DNA of 64,000 nt, taken from the NCBI GenBank assembly GCA_024138015.1, contig JAMXBB010000008.1:40906590-40970589 (forward strand), read 5' to 3'. Of the stretch, positions 1-11,017 are shown in pieces. The first letter of the stretch is position 1. Every line of letters begins with the position of its first letter. A model generated the notes under the pieces. The model saw only the letters and a program-made list of their open reading frames with translations, was not told the DNA's origin and did not search any database. A program made the position numbers and the translations under genes. This DNA is from Lumnitzera littorea. Lineage: Eukaryota; Streptophyta; Magnoliopsida; Myrtales; Combretaceae.

Positions 1-367
1 ATGTTCTTAGATAGTTGTTCTCAATTGACAAAATAACACATAGCTTGGGAATAACAAATTGATATGATGAATAATCTATGTAAATGATTATGAAATACTA
101 ATATTACACATAGATTTCAATAATCAATAAACAATAATGTTGCCACAACTTATGGCTAACTCGTAAATTGATAAGACAACTTCAAGAGAAAATATACTCT
201 TGACATAAAATACTCAAAAGAGTCTAAAGAATAAAATACTACAATGGACTTAAACAATGAGATTGCAAGTACTTAACCTTAGTCCTAAAAAAGTACATAA
301 AGAAAATATTACAAAAATAACAGCAAAGAAAAAAGGAAATAAATCGAGTCTCATGCTTCATAGGGTA
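1..367 (-). mobile_element. GP-1 copy 1: first part of the 3' LTR
   Basis: This stretch matches 46,397-46,790 almost colinearly, and that second copy is part of a complete LTR whose primer-binding site and end are visible. By alignment the LTR begins about 38 bases before the window. The stretch stops at GGGTA (363-367), where Tat-1 is inserted, and the LTR resumes at 25,104. No coding capacity is seen. The short frames that cross it are shadows. Confidence 0.75.
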
Positions 368-1224
368 TGTAATCAGTATGATTTGATCAGTAGAGTAGAT
401 TGGTTTTGGCTTTGTAAGTGTGTAGTGAGCTTGCAAAATAGAACATAGTCAAGGATGCCGAGGTGTTGTATGGCGTAATTACTCCTATACTTAAGTTGGT
501 ATGTGTGCAAAGGGAGAGTAAGTAAAAGTGCTAAGAGCTCACGAAGAGAATGTAAGTGTTCCAAGAGTCAAGGTAATTTACTGTAAGAATGCTTAAGGCT
601 ATTTATAGAGGAGGACTACTGAGAATTAAGGGAACATAAGCATGTTGACACATCTATACGATTTCGGTAATGAGAGTATAGAGTCTAACATGTTATGGAT
701 TTGTAGGGTCATGGTATTTAGCCAAGTTTATAAGCCTTATCCACTTGTCTAATAACCATTACAACTATGCAGAGTCAAGCAAGTCATCTAGAAAGGTTGG
801 CTTGTCTTGAGAGCTTATGCCGAGGTCTACTAATAGGATGATAAGGTCGGGTGCTAGCAAAGCAAGTCGGCTATGGATACAAATAGGTCAGCCCGTGATC
901 CAAATAGATTGGTATGGGCCTAAGGGTCCTATGTCCAAATATCCAATCAATGATTTGGGTAGTGAGAGTATAGAGTCTGACATGTACCAAATTCGTAGGG
1001 TCGTGGTATATAACCAAGTCTCCAAACCTTATCCACTTGTCTAATAATCACTATGACCATGCGAGGTTGAGCAAGTCATCTGAGAGAGTTAGCTTATCTA
1101 GAGAGCTTATGCCAAAGCCAGCTAATAAGATGACCAGGTCAGGTGCTCGGGAATCAAGCCAGCCATGGGCCTAAACAGGTTAGCATGGACGTAAGGGACA
1201 TATGTTCAAAATATCCTACCAACA
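368..1224 (-). repeat. Tat-1 3' LTR with internal tandem duplication
   Basis: The LTR begins TGTAATC and ends CCAACA on the plus strand. It aligns with 24,511-25,098 and 40,611-41,219. It is about 270 bp longer than those copies because a block of roughly 280 bp (about 660-945) is repeated in tandem at about 950-1,222. Both units carry the same landmarks, for example 'agagtatagagtct' and 'ttatccacttgtctaata'. A TATA box on the minus strand lies near 599-611. Confidence 0.8.
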
Positions 1225-1243
1225 CTTATCCACCTTCTCCACT
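1225..1243 (-). other. Tat-1 polypurine tract
   Basis: On the minus strand a purine-rich run directly precedes the start of the 3' LTR. This is the expected position for plus-strand DNA priming in an LTR retrotransposon. It has decayed and is interrupted by a few pyrimidines. Confidence 0.5.
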
Positions 1244-1929
1244 CTAACTTAGGAGTCCCATTACCAACAAGGTGGCATGGAGAGAGGGTAGCTAGATGAG
1301 TCCTTAGGTACGTAGCCAAACTAAATCTGAAGCGACCCATTGTGCCAATTGGCCAATCTACCATGTCGAGGAGACATTCTGATGTCTGCAAGGAAAGAGC
1401 CTACGTAACGTAGCTTGAGTCTAACTTATGAGAGAGACTCCATAGGGCCATCTGAGGTAATCACATTTCAACCGAGTTGAGTACTTGAAGGGTCATGTAC
1501 CTAGCAAAAGAGAAAAAGGACTGGCCTCCTCAAGTAATAGAGAGTGTTAAGCTGAGGAGTCGATCTTAAAAGGTGTCATAGGGTCACTCCTATTAGAGTC
1601 AAAGTCATGCTGATAAGGCTGGATTGATTCAATCTGTCCATACCGAACATAATGGTTTTTTGAGCTATTTGCTAATGAGAAGTTGTAGTAGGTAAAGAAG
1701 CTAATGGGACCTCATCCAAACTTCCTAAAGAAGTTACCTTTTTTGATTTCCAGTCTTGGCACACATTTCTAAAGCACATTTAAGGTGACATGACAACTAT
1801 CATGTCTTTGCAATTAAACGTATAGCTGCAGCCGTATTGTTGCTTTGATCTTATGTCTAATCATTGTAGCAAATCAAGGGAATCGCACCTCTTCGGATCT
1901 TGATAGCTACCAATGCTTTTCCCCATACT
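1244..1929. other. Tat-1 spacer between polypurine tract and antisense promoter
   Basis: No coding pattern was recognised on either strand. The stretch belongs to Tat-1 by position and would be the 3' untranslated part on the minus strand. On the plus strand it is the upstream region of the antisense gene. Confidence 0.5.
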
Positions 1930-2073
1930 TGAGGCCTATAAATACCCATTGGGTTGACAAATTCAACACTTTACACCCCATGCACTTTGTCTTCCTACTG
2001 CAAATACTTTCATCTTACCAACTTTCCTTAAGTAAGTTTCTAACTTTCTCTACTTTCTTCTTCAACAAAAAAA
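1930..2073 (+). promoter_or_regulatory. Core promoter and leader of the antisense gene in Tat-1
   Basis: A consensus plant TATA box, CCTATAAATACC, lies at about 1,935-1,946. It is followed some 30 bp later by a C/T-rich initiator-like stretch and then by a roughly 100-nt CT-rich leader without an ATG. The leader runs into an A-tract placed directly before ATGGC at 2,074, which is a strong plant start context. The arrangement faces away from the Tat-1 gag-pol strand, so it would drive the accessory gene independently of the LTR. Transcription itself is inferred. Confidence 0.55.
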
Positions 2074-5004
2074 ATGGCAACAAACTCCAATGAGTCACAT
2101 TCGTCAAAACACAGACTAATACCTTCTAATTTTGAAGCAACTAAGAGTACCACTCCCCCTATGATGCCGGTCGAAGAAGTTTCATCTGCACCGGCACATA
2201 TAAGGAAGGAATTTGTGAAAGTGGTGGTAGAGATAGATAGGGTAGAGCTCATCAATGACATCCCACGTGATGTGTACCCTTGCGAGAGGGTACAAGAGGC
2301 TATTGATTTGTTTTTGAGAGGCCTAGAAGTAGTTTAGGGCCCAATGGTCAAGTGAGCAAAAGTAAGCCATCATATGTAAATTATTGCTTAAGTAATAATA
2401 TGAGGGGGAATCGGCTTAATATATTGTTGTGGGCGCTAAGACCAAATGAGAGGGTAACTTTGCCATCAAGGATACGCAACACCTCCCTTTCACTGAATTC
2501 GAGAGGAAAAATTTTTGTTATCATAGGTGTTGCCTTGCTCAGATCCCTCCCAATGGGTGAAGGATCCTAAGGGCATTTTAGGCCCCCTATAAGTATTTAG
2601 TGGTACGGGCTACACCACAATTATTTGATTAATTTTATTTATGGAAGGGGTTCAGAGGATGGGCTTACATCCAAGAACCACTAAAGGAAGAAGCTGTTCT
2701 ATATCTTGAACCTATCCATAAAGTACTAGAAGGACAAGTTCCTTATAGTAGAGCTACCCGAATAAGTGAATTTATGGACTTGCTAGACAACATTAGTCCG
2801 AACTAGCAAGTTGAAGAAACTTGTTCCAAGTGACTCCGAGGCCGCACTGGAGATTGAGGTCTTTATGGCTTTGTGGCACAGTAATTTAATAAATGTCAAT
2901 GAGACCTCTCCTAACTCTTCCTAAGCATAAATAAGGTAATGATGAAGAAGTAGCTAAGAGGTATGGGTTTAAACTCTAAGATAAACTAACTTCTCTATTG
3001 TACCAGCATAGGCTTGCAAGAAGTTGTTCTTCATCCATCATTATTCCAGGAATAAAGATTCCTCCTTGCCCATGTTGGTCATTGTAAGGTTTCTAAGTAC
3101 TTATAATTACTCTCTCAATCTCTAACTTTGCTAATTTCCTTTTACAAGTGAGAAGTTAGCAAGGTTTAAGGAGCTACCTAAATATGATGGACTAGAGCTC
3201 TTTAGTTAGTAGAAGGCTAAAATGAAGCCTGAGAAGAAGGCTGCTAAGCCAAAAGCTAAACGCCTTAAGTTGAAGTTAGGCATAGGGGAGACAAGTCAAA
3301 GAGAGCCTGCCAGTTTCATAGGGGCCCTATTGTTAAGCTGGTGGTAACTAAGTCTAAGTCCACTATTGCTCCAATGTTTGAGCCATTCACCACCATGGGT
3401 GAATAAGAACTTGCTGCCACCAAGTAGGAGTTACTGGTGCTATCCTCTCCTAAAGGTGTTAAGAAGAGACCTAAGGCAACGTAGAAGAGGAGCTATTAGG
3501 CTAAAAAAGGAAGGCCTCAAAGGTGGTTGAGTTGAGCAAACAACCTTAAAAGAAGGCTAAAGAGGCCATCAATGTCCTACAGTTCTCCATGGTTACCAAG
3601 GAGCCACTTGACCAAGTTAACGTATTTCAATGTTCTCCTACTCATCCCTATCTTACTTTTAAGCATATGGGATTAGCTAACCTGGAGGAGCTAAATGAGT
3701 GCCGAAAGATGGGGGTTGTCCCAGTCACATTCAAGAATATTTTGTATGAGTCTTAGAACACTCAACTATACCAGAGGGTGAATGAAGCTACCACCATACA
3801 AGTTAGGGGGGAAATCCTCCGCCCATAGTGGGGAATCTGGGCAAGCGACAGAACACTAGACCATCGGGAGCTCAATTATCAAGCCATGATGGGGTCTTCT
3901 ACCCTAACCGACTAGGTTATCTTGGAGAAAGAGATGAAGACCAAGTATGAGTTGATCTTTGAGATGGCAAGCAACTTCACAACGTTGGCTCGCCAAGTAA
4001 GTTGTGATTTCTTTATATTATTTTTCTTTACAACATATCTTCGTCTTTTAATTGTTTGTTTAGTTTTTTCGTAGAGCAATGGTCTAGTGTTACACTGGGT
4101 TAAGCACTACAACTGCTTCCTTAAAGAGATAAAACTCCTTCAAGATGAGCTTTTAGCAAGAAGAAGGAGTACAAGGAGATTGAGTCCTCTTCTAAGCATT
4201 GTCATATAAAACTGCATAAGGCTACCTACGTCTTAGTCATGCTTCTTTGTAAAGATCAACTTTGGAGGCTGAGTTGGAGAGGGAGAAGAAGGAGCACGAG
4301 GAGGCTAAGAAGGGGGCTACTGAAGAGATTGTTGCGTTGAAGCAAGAATTAAAGGAAGAGCAAAAGTCTAAAAATGCGTTCATTAAGGACGTAAAGGATG
4401 AGTGAAAGGCTAAGACTAAGCTCGACCATTGCAACTAGGAGCTCAATACATCAATCTACAAAATGTAGGCTAAGCCAATGATGAAAGAGGAGCAATGCTC
4501 CTCCACTACCAAATTCTCCTTAGGCTGGCTAACCAGAAGGGAGAATTGGAGAGGATGATAAAGGATCTTTAACGTAAGGCTAGAGAGATGAAGGAGCTAA
4601 TTACTAGCCTTGAAAAAGGAGACATCATTCATTCTACCATTGAGTAGAAGATTATTAATGATTTCCTGTCATCAAAGCGGTGGAAGGATGAATGTGAGGA
4701 CATCGTAACAAAAACAAGCTAAGGGATTCGGGATTTAGTGCTTCAATAGCACCCCAACCTAGACTTGGCTTCTTAGACTTCCTAGATGGTTTGACCTATA
4801 AGGATGAAAGGGAAGCCAGCCAAGAAGGACATGGCCACTCCTATGCTCCTACATCCTATCCAACTTCAACAACTATGCAGGGGATCACTCTTGAGGACAC
4901 TTAGGGAGAAAATCAAGGTATGGTCACCCCCTGTCGATCAAGACTCACATAAGGAGACTCCTCCTCCCCTTTCTTTAGCTTATGATCCTCAACTCAAAGT
5001 TTAA
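2074..5004 (+). pseudogene. Antisense accessory gene of Tat-1, coiled-coil protein (broken)
   Basis: The first exon reads from ATG at 2,074 (start MATNSNESHSSK) to a stop at 2,335. After that, coding sequence continues in pieces across several stops. A lysine-rich stretch lies near 3,220-3,300. A strongly charged E/K heptad-like stretch lies at about 4,265-4,420 and predicts a coiled coil. The last open piece ends at 5,004 with a proline-rich tail. At least one interruption (3,997-4,074) has ideal plant splice signals and keeps the frame. Location between integrase and the 3' LTR, on the opposite strand to gag-pol, matches the known antisense extra ORFs of some Tat-lineage elements (for example gene23 of Grande). 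Function of those proteins is unknown to me. The protein is larger than gag but cannot be sized because of the breaks. Confidence 0.6.
3997..4074 (+). other. Probable spliceosomal intron in the antisense gene
   Basis: The 78-nt stretch starts GTAAGT and ends TTTTTTCGTAG, is T-rich, and its removal joins two open exons in phase 0 (...LARQ|SNGLVLHW...). Less certain introns of the same style may lie at about 2,936-3,010 (GTAATG...CAGCATAG) and about 3,087-3,154 (GTAAGG...pyrimidine-rich, AG). Confidence 0.5.
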
Positions 5005-5329
5005 CGAACTAGTCCTCCAAGTAAATTGGTGCTCTAGAATTTTTAGAGTTATTGGAGTTGGCTAATCCAAAGTAGCGAGCCAATGCTTCTTTTTCCTTCT
5101 TTTGTTGTACTTGTTTTTCCTTGTTTATGTTTTTCTTACAAACGATTGTAAAGAAATCCTTATACTGATCTCGCCCAGAATGTTAACCATTTACTTTGTA
5201 AATGCTCTCAATTACAATGAAAGATTTCAAGTTTATGGTTACTTCATACTTCATTCCTCTTTTCATGTTTCTAACTCGTGGTACTTAGTGTAGTTAGTTA
5301 AAGAGTTAGGGTTACTCTTCCATAAGACT
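5005..5329. other. Spacer after the antisense gene
   Basis: T-rich sequence follows the last antisense coding piece and may be its 3' untranslated region. No protein-like pattern was recognised here. Confidence 0.4.
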
Positions 5330-5505
5330 GCTTACCTGCTAATAGCTAAGGTCACTTCGCTTAGGGAAGAGTTGGTTTGCTCTCCCAAGGGGATTGTTTA
5401 GTTGTTAATAGCTTAGGTCATTTTGATTAGGGAAGAGCTTGGGTTGCTCTTCCAAGGGGACCATTCAGTTATTAGTAGCTTAGGTCATTCCGAAGGGCCA
5501 AGTTA
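5330..5505. repeat. Short tandem array, about 67-bp unit, in Tat-1 spacer
   Basis: Two complete units and the start of a third are seen. Each contains 'taatagctTaggtca' followed by a small hairpin built on 'gggaagag ... ctcttcc' and then 'aagggga'. Unit starts are at about 5,335, 5,402 and 5,469. Tandem repeats in the non-coding 3' part are common in Tat and Ogre elements. Confidence 0.6.
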
Positions 5506-5851
5506 GTGGTGTTCTAGTTTGTGTTATAGGAGTTCCTTAGTTATATAGGGGATATTCCCTATCACCGAACATTATAAGTGGAGAGTCAAGTTGGTGGTGT
5601 TCCAACCTACCTATGCTCGAAGAAGCCTACAAGTTAAGAGTCCCTTTGGGGACTTTGATATTCATATGTCCATTCACCCAACATAGGTTGAGACAAGTTA
5701 AAATAGAGATAAAAATAAAAACATAGCAACTTAAGGAATTAAATTTCATTAATGAATCTTGAAAGTACAATAATATTTACATTGTGTCAATAGAAATACA
5801 AGCATAAATTGTTCACATTCTATATACGCAGGATGATCTCTCCATCCAATC
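5506..5851. other. Tat-1 spacer up to the Gyp-A1 insertion
   Basis: This is AT-rich sequence with no recognised coding region. It would lie directly downstream of the integrase C-terminus on the minus strand. It ends in CAATC, the target-site duplication of Gyp-A1. Confidence 0.5.
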
Positions 5852-6790
5852 TGACAGGGATCACAGACTAATCACGTTCTCCTGAGCTCATAGGCTTTCT
5901 TAAATGGTTCACCGAGCTATCGCTATCCAAGGTGAGTTGAATACTGAGTAGTGCATTCCATAGTCCAACCTACCGAGTTACTTCTCTTTCTACATTTAAG
6001 AAGCTACCGAGGAGAGCAATCGACGTACCAAGCCAACCCCTTCAAAACATACTTACGCAAGCATCAAATCGGGATGCTACTAAATATAACTATGCCAAAG
6101 CCGATTTGTCAACTATCAAGAGCTAACCCTTCAAGGCCAATCTAAAAGTAAGTCACCCATGAACCTACGCTTGCCTGGTTTCAACTATCCGAACTGCTAA
6201 ATTGCTAACACCGATGCTAACCTTATTTAACCCTGCCCCTGCTTGAACAGTAGTATCATTGGGACCATAAAATAAGCAAAATGACACACGTCCTACCTTT
6301 TGCTAACATTCGTATTGTCCTTTCTGCAACTAGACATTTTTTTACACGATTATATTAATACCCTTTTAAATTATTCCCCTTTTCCTTAATTAGTAAGAAT
6401 CCTTTTTGTAATTTGCTCTAACCTAGGATTTACCTTAATTGGGTCTTATAAATACTTATATATTGTAATGACCACAATAGACGATACATTAGATTTTCAA
6501 ACATACCTACTGGTGCTAAGTATCCTGCTACTTACTCTCAAGCTACTCTTATCTAACCCATTGAGTGTAGACTAATAGCGAGTGACCTCTGGCCACACTT
6601 GTGCATCATATCAAGTACAACCTAAGCTTATGTGAGGCATTGGTATGTCATATCCATCGTTAGTACACAAGGACCCCTACTCAACCCGCGACTCTCATTT
6701 ACTTTTTCAAACCATCTTAAAATTTGAACCTACCCCCTTTGGTTCGTATGATATCGAGCGTAGCGTGTTCATTTATGCCGGACCATATCA
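5852..6790 (+). repeat. Gyp-A1 5' LTR
   Basis: The LTR runs TGACAGGG...CCATATCA and aligns over its length with 11,018-11,977. Differences between the two LTRs are mostly C/T and G/A transitions. A TATA box, CTTATAAATAC, lies at about 6,445-6,455 and is conserved in the 3' LTR. Confidence 0.9.
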
Positions 6791-6812
6791 TCCTAGTATT
6801 AAAGTCTTAGCT
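6791..6812 (+). other. Gyp-A1 primer-binding site (tRNA-iMet type, decayed)
   Basis: The sequence directly after the 5' LTR reads TAGTATTAAAGTCTTAGCT. The matching position in Gyp-A2 reads TAGTATCAGAGTCTGGCT, close to the complement of the initiator methionine tRNA 3' end (TGGTATCAGAGC...). The Gyp-A1 version has lost several matches. Confidence 0.65.
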
Positions 6813-7102
6813 ACGTTTGAAAACTCGTTTCTGCTACATTGTTCTCTAAGTAATTATTACCATTTTTTATGTATTCAAAGTCCTATTGCTAAGATTTGGA
6901 GTTTGATAGGTGAATAGTATTGAAAACTTTTGGTTCTTTTTCTTCCCCTATTTCTCATATGCAAAATAGAGTATGGTTGTTTACTTATACATTATGTGTG
7001 GTTGTCTCAGTCTTAGGATCATTAGTTATTGTTTTGCTATTGTTCTTTACGGAGGAAACTCTAAGTGATATTTCAACCATTAATCGTGTAAATTAGCCAA
7101 CA

Positions 7103-8569
7103 ATGTTAGATTCAAGTGTTCAGGGAACTTTAGGAAACCAAGAGAGTGGTACTCGAAATATCTAAGGACAATAAGGAAGCTTCACACCTCAATCAATAGG
7201 TGATCGATTGGATAGGCTCACCGACTTAGTAGCTAGTTTGGTGACTATTACCAATGAAGATAGACAACGAGCTAGAAATAGCCCAAACAGAGGATATAAG
7301 CAACAAAAGAGAGGCAATGGTTAATTTGGCTGAGTTAATACCCTAGCTCAACTGCCCCATGCTGAAGGAATGGGAAGGGATGCTAAGTGTAGGCTAGTAC
7401 TCAAAGAAGAAGAAGAAGAGGATGAAGGAGACAACAAAGTAGAGGAATACTATGAGCATGGAGAAAGGAATGTTCAAGCCCCTAGAGTTAAAGGGTTAAG
7501 GATGCATATTCCAAGTTTTTCTAGGAGTGGTGATACCGAAAACTACTTGGATTGGATAGATAACATTGAGAAGCAATTCAAATGCCACAAAGTATCCAAT
7601 AATGCAAAGGTTAGACTTGTTGTATTGGAGTTTACTGGTTATGTCACGTTGTGGTGGAAGAACTTGCAAGCCACTTGAAGACGAGAAGGAGAATGAGAAA
7701 TTAAGATTTAAGATGAAATGAAGAGAGTCATGAGGAGAAGGTTTAGGCTAAGCTATTATTTACAGGATGTTTTTAAAAGATTACAGGAGCTAAGGCAAGG
7801 AGAATCGACTGTTGAAGCTTATGTTAAGGAATTTCAAATGTTAATGATCTGATGTAAAGTCAGTGAGCCAAAAGATCAAACTGTATCTCAATTCATTGGT
7901 AGATTAAAGTACGAGATTAGAGATATCTTAGAAACTATGGATATTAGATCATTCGACAACACAATTCGAGCCACCTAAAGGATAGAAGGACGCAAAACAA
8001 GAAGGTTCCAACCTCCTGTCAACCGACTTAGCAATAGCTAAACTATTTCAGGTAGACTTGTACGGACAAAACAATGTAAGGTTACCAAAGCCCGACCTAC
8101 TCTAATTGCCCGAGAAGAGGTTAAGGAGATTTTAAGGAAGTTTGAGAAAGGTCAAAGCTTAAGAAGGAAGTTGAGTGAGATCAAGTGTTTCAAATGCCAA
8201 AGATTTGGACACGTAACCACTCAGTGTCCGAATAGAAGAACTATGGTAACCCAAGGCGAGGCATCGACTATTGAAGTAAACAGTACTGATGAGGAAGTAA
8301 AGGAGCAAGTAGAGGTCATGCAAACCCAATTGAACCAGACCCTAAAGAAAGAGGCTTTAGTGATGACTCGACCTGAGCTAAAAAGAGAGATGGAGCTCAA
8401 AGGACCAACTTATCTACTAGTCCAAAGAATATTAGATATGAGATCTGAGGAGAGAGAGCAGCCTGTTGAGGTGAAAGCAATATTGGAGGAGTTCACCGAT
8501 CTATTCCTAAATGAATTGTCGAAAGGTTTACCCCTTGTCCAAAGTATAGAACATGCCATTGACTTGTAA
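7103..8569 (+). pseudogene. Gyp-A1 gag with zinc knuckle, fused toward pol (broken)
   Basis: The reading starts around MLDSSVQGTLGNQ. A retrotransposon gag core (…YLDWIDNIEKQFKCH…, then …VLEFTGYVTLWWKNL…) occupies about 7,500-7,990. A basic linker follows, then a CCHC zinc knuckle CFKCQRFGHVTTQC at about 8,187-8,228 (CX2CX4HX4C complete). Stops interrupt the core at 7,676 and after. The end of the open piece, to 8,569, already reads as the region just before RT (…ILEEFTDLFLNELSKGLP…). The aspartic protease normally found between knuckle and RT is absent, which suggests an internal deletion. Confidence 0.8.
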
Positions 8570-11006
8570 CTAAGAGTCGCACTACCGAGTAAGCTTGCTT
8601 ATAGGCTAAATCCTGAATAGGCTATCAAGCTGCAAAGGCAGGTAAATGAGTTAATGAAGAAAGGGTTTGTGTGAGAATCCCTTAGCCCCTATGTCATGCT
8701 GGCTTTTTTGGTCCCTAAGAAAGATAAGTCATGGAGATTGTATGTAAACAGCCGAGTAATCAATCGGATCACCATTAAGTACAGGTATCCCATACCAGGG
8801 CTTGATGACATGCTAGACAATTAGAACAGAGTAAGAATGTTCTCTAAGTTTGACCTTAAATCAAGATACAATTAGATCTAAATGTGCGAAGATAATGAGT
8901 GGAAGACTGCAATCAAAACACGCTATGAATTATATGAATGACTTGTAATGTCATTTGGATTATCCAATACGTTGAGAACATCTATGCACTTGATGAATCA
9001 TGTGCTCTAAGAATTAATAGGAAAGTTTGTCGTAACTTATTTTGATGATATCTTAGTGTAGAACCCTAACTTGGAGACTTACCAGGAGCATCTCTAAAGA
9101 GTCTTTTCAAAACTCTAAAGGTTTGTTATAAGTAGTGGGGGCATATAAGTTGATGAAGAGAAGATTAAAGCAATCACCGAATGCCTAGTGTCAACTACTT
9201 TGGTCAATTTGAGGAGTTTCTACAGCCTAGCATCATTCTATCGTAGGTTTATATTTAGTACAATCATGGCCCCACTTACCAAACTCTCAAAGAAGAATGT
9301 TGAATTCAGATGAGAGGAGAAGGAGTAGAGGAGTTTTGAGGAAGCGAAAGAGAAGCTAACTACAGCCCCTGTCTTAACTCTATTGAGCTTTGACAAAGTG
9401 TTTGGAGTAAAATGTGATGCATTTGGACTAAGCATAGTTGCCTTGCTAATGGAAGAAGGCCGACCTATTGCTTACTTTAGCAAGAAACTTCAAAGAACTA
9501 TACTCAACTATTTTATCTATGATAAGGAGTTTTACTCCTTAATCTAAGCCCTAACAATGGGGTAACATTACCTGTTACCTAAGGAATTTGTGATCTATAC
9601 CAATCATGAATCTTTGAGATTTTTGAAAAGCCAACCCAAGTTGTCTCAATGACAAGCCAAGTAAGTCAAGTTCATAAAGGGATTTTCTAATGTCATGAAA
9701 TATAAGAATGGGAAGAACAATATAGTAGTCGATGCCCTATTAAGACGACATTCCCTCCTGACCAAACTATAGACCAAGTTGCTTAGTTTCTCCATAATAA
9801 AGAATTTGTATGCTAAGGATCTACACTTTGGTCCCATCTATGCTAAGTGTAAGGAAGGACGAATACTGAACAACTATTATAGGGAGGAGGGATACTTATT
9901 TAAGAAGAGAAGGCTATGTATCCTAACCTATTTCATAAGAGAATTGCTAGTGTACAAGGAGCATAGAGGAGAATTAACAGGAGACTTCGACCAACGCCAA
10001 ACCCATGAGGTTCTATCCTTAAGATTCTTTTGGCTAAGAATGTAAGAGATGTCTAATCCGTGTTGGAAAGGTGTATAACCTGTTGAAAAGTGAAGAGACG
10101 AGCCAAGCAAGGACACTATTTACCCTTACCCATCCCACCAAACCATGGTCCAAGTTAAGTATGGACTTCATGTTGGGATTACTAAGGATGTCCTAAAGGA
10201 AGATCTCCATCATAGTAGTCGTAGATCAATTTAGCAAGATGGCACATTTCGTGCCTTGTTCCAAAACTAATGATGCTTCGGCTATCTCTTTTCTTTTCTT
10301 GCAGGAAACAATATTTTGAATTGAGGCCTAAAGTTCATGAGCCACTTTTGGAGAACACTATGGAGATGAATGGGGACAAAGCTATTATACTATACTATAC
10401 ATCCTATCATCCACAGACTGATAGACAGACCGAGGTTGTCAATAGAACCATAGGAACTTTACTATAACTTGTGGTTGGACAGAACATGGCTGATTAGGAT
10501 TTATTTCTATCAATCATTGAGTTTGCTTATAATAGGACCCCCTATAGTATAACAAACATGTCTCTCTTTAAGGTCACTTATGGGTTCAACCCAAGCTCCC
10601 GATGGACCAAGCACCCCTACCAAGACCCAATGATGACCCGCTAGCTACAGAAAGAGTTGAGGCTATCAGAGCTATGTACCAAAAGGTTATAGAGCAAGTA
10701 AGCCGAGTTAGTGCCAAGCTCGAAAGGCAAGGCTAAGGATGAAAGAAAAGAGAATTCTAACAGAGTGATCTAGTTTGGATCCACCTCAGCAAAGAACAGT
10801 TCCCAAAATTGAGGAAGAGTAAGCTATCTCCCAGAGCTGACGAACCCTTCAAAGTTCTTGAAAAGATTAATCCTAATGCCTATAGGATTGAACTACCTAA
10901 AGGATATGGAGTCTCAGACTCCTTCACCATTGCTGATCTCCGCTCATACACTCCCAAGAATAAGCAACTTGGAGACAAGCTAGATTTGATCCTAAATCTC
11001 AAATAG
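8570..11006 (+). pseudogene. Gyp-A1 pol: reverse transcriptase, RNase H, integrase (broken)
   Basis: RT begins just upstream (…IEHAIDL) and continues through …KKGFV…SPYVMLAFLVPKKD… to the YFDD catalytic box at about 9,039-9,053. The RNase H region (…FGVKCDAFGLSIVALL…, …PIAYFSKKL…) lies at about 9,330-9,640. The integrase N-terminal zinc region lies near 9,900-10,070. The integrase core contains …SMDFMLGL… and …VVDQFSKMAHF… and ends near the TDRQTEVVNRT motif at about 10,420-10,450. The C-terminal part (…LSPRADEPFKVLEKI…) ends at 11,006. No chromodomain is seen after it. Frequent TAG/TGA at former CAG/TGG/CGA codons show transition-type decay, and there are frameshifts in integrase. Confidence 0.85.
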
Positions 11007-11017
11007 TATAAAGGGAA
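11005..11017 (+). other. Gyp-A1 polypurine tract
   Basis: The run around AAAGGGAA lies directly before TGATAGGG of the 3' LTR, the expected plus-strand primer position. Confidence 0.7.
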
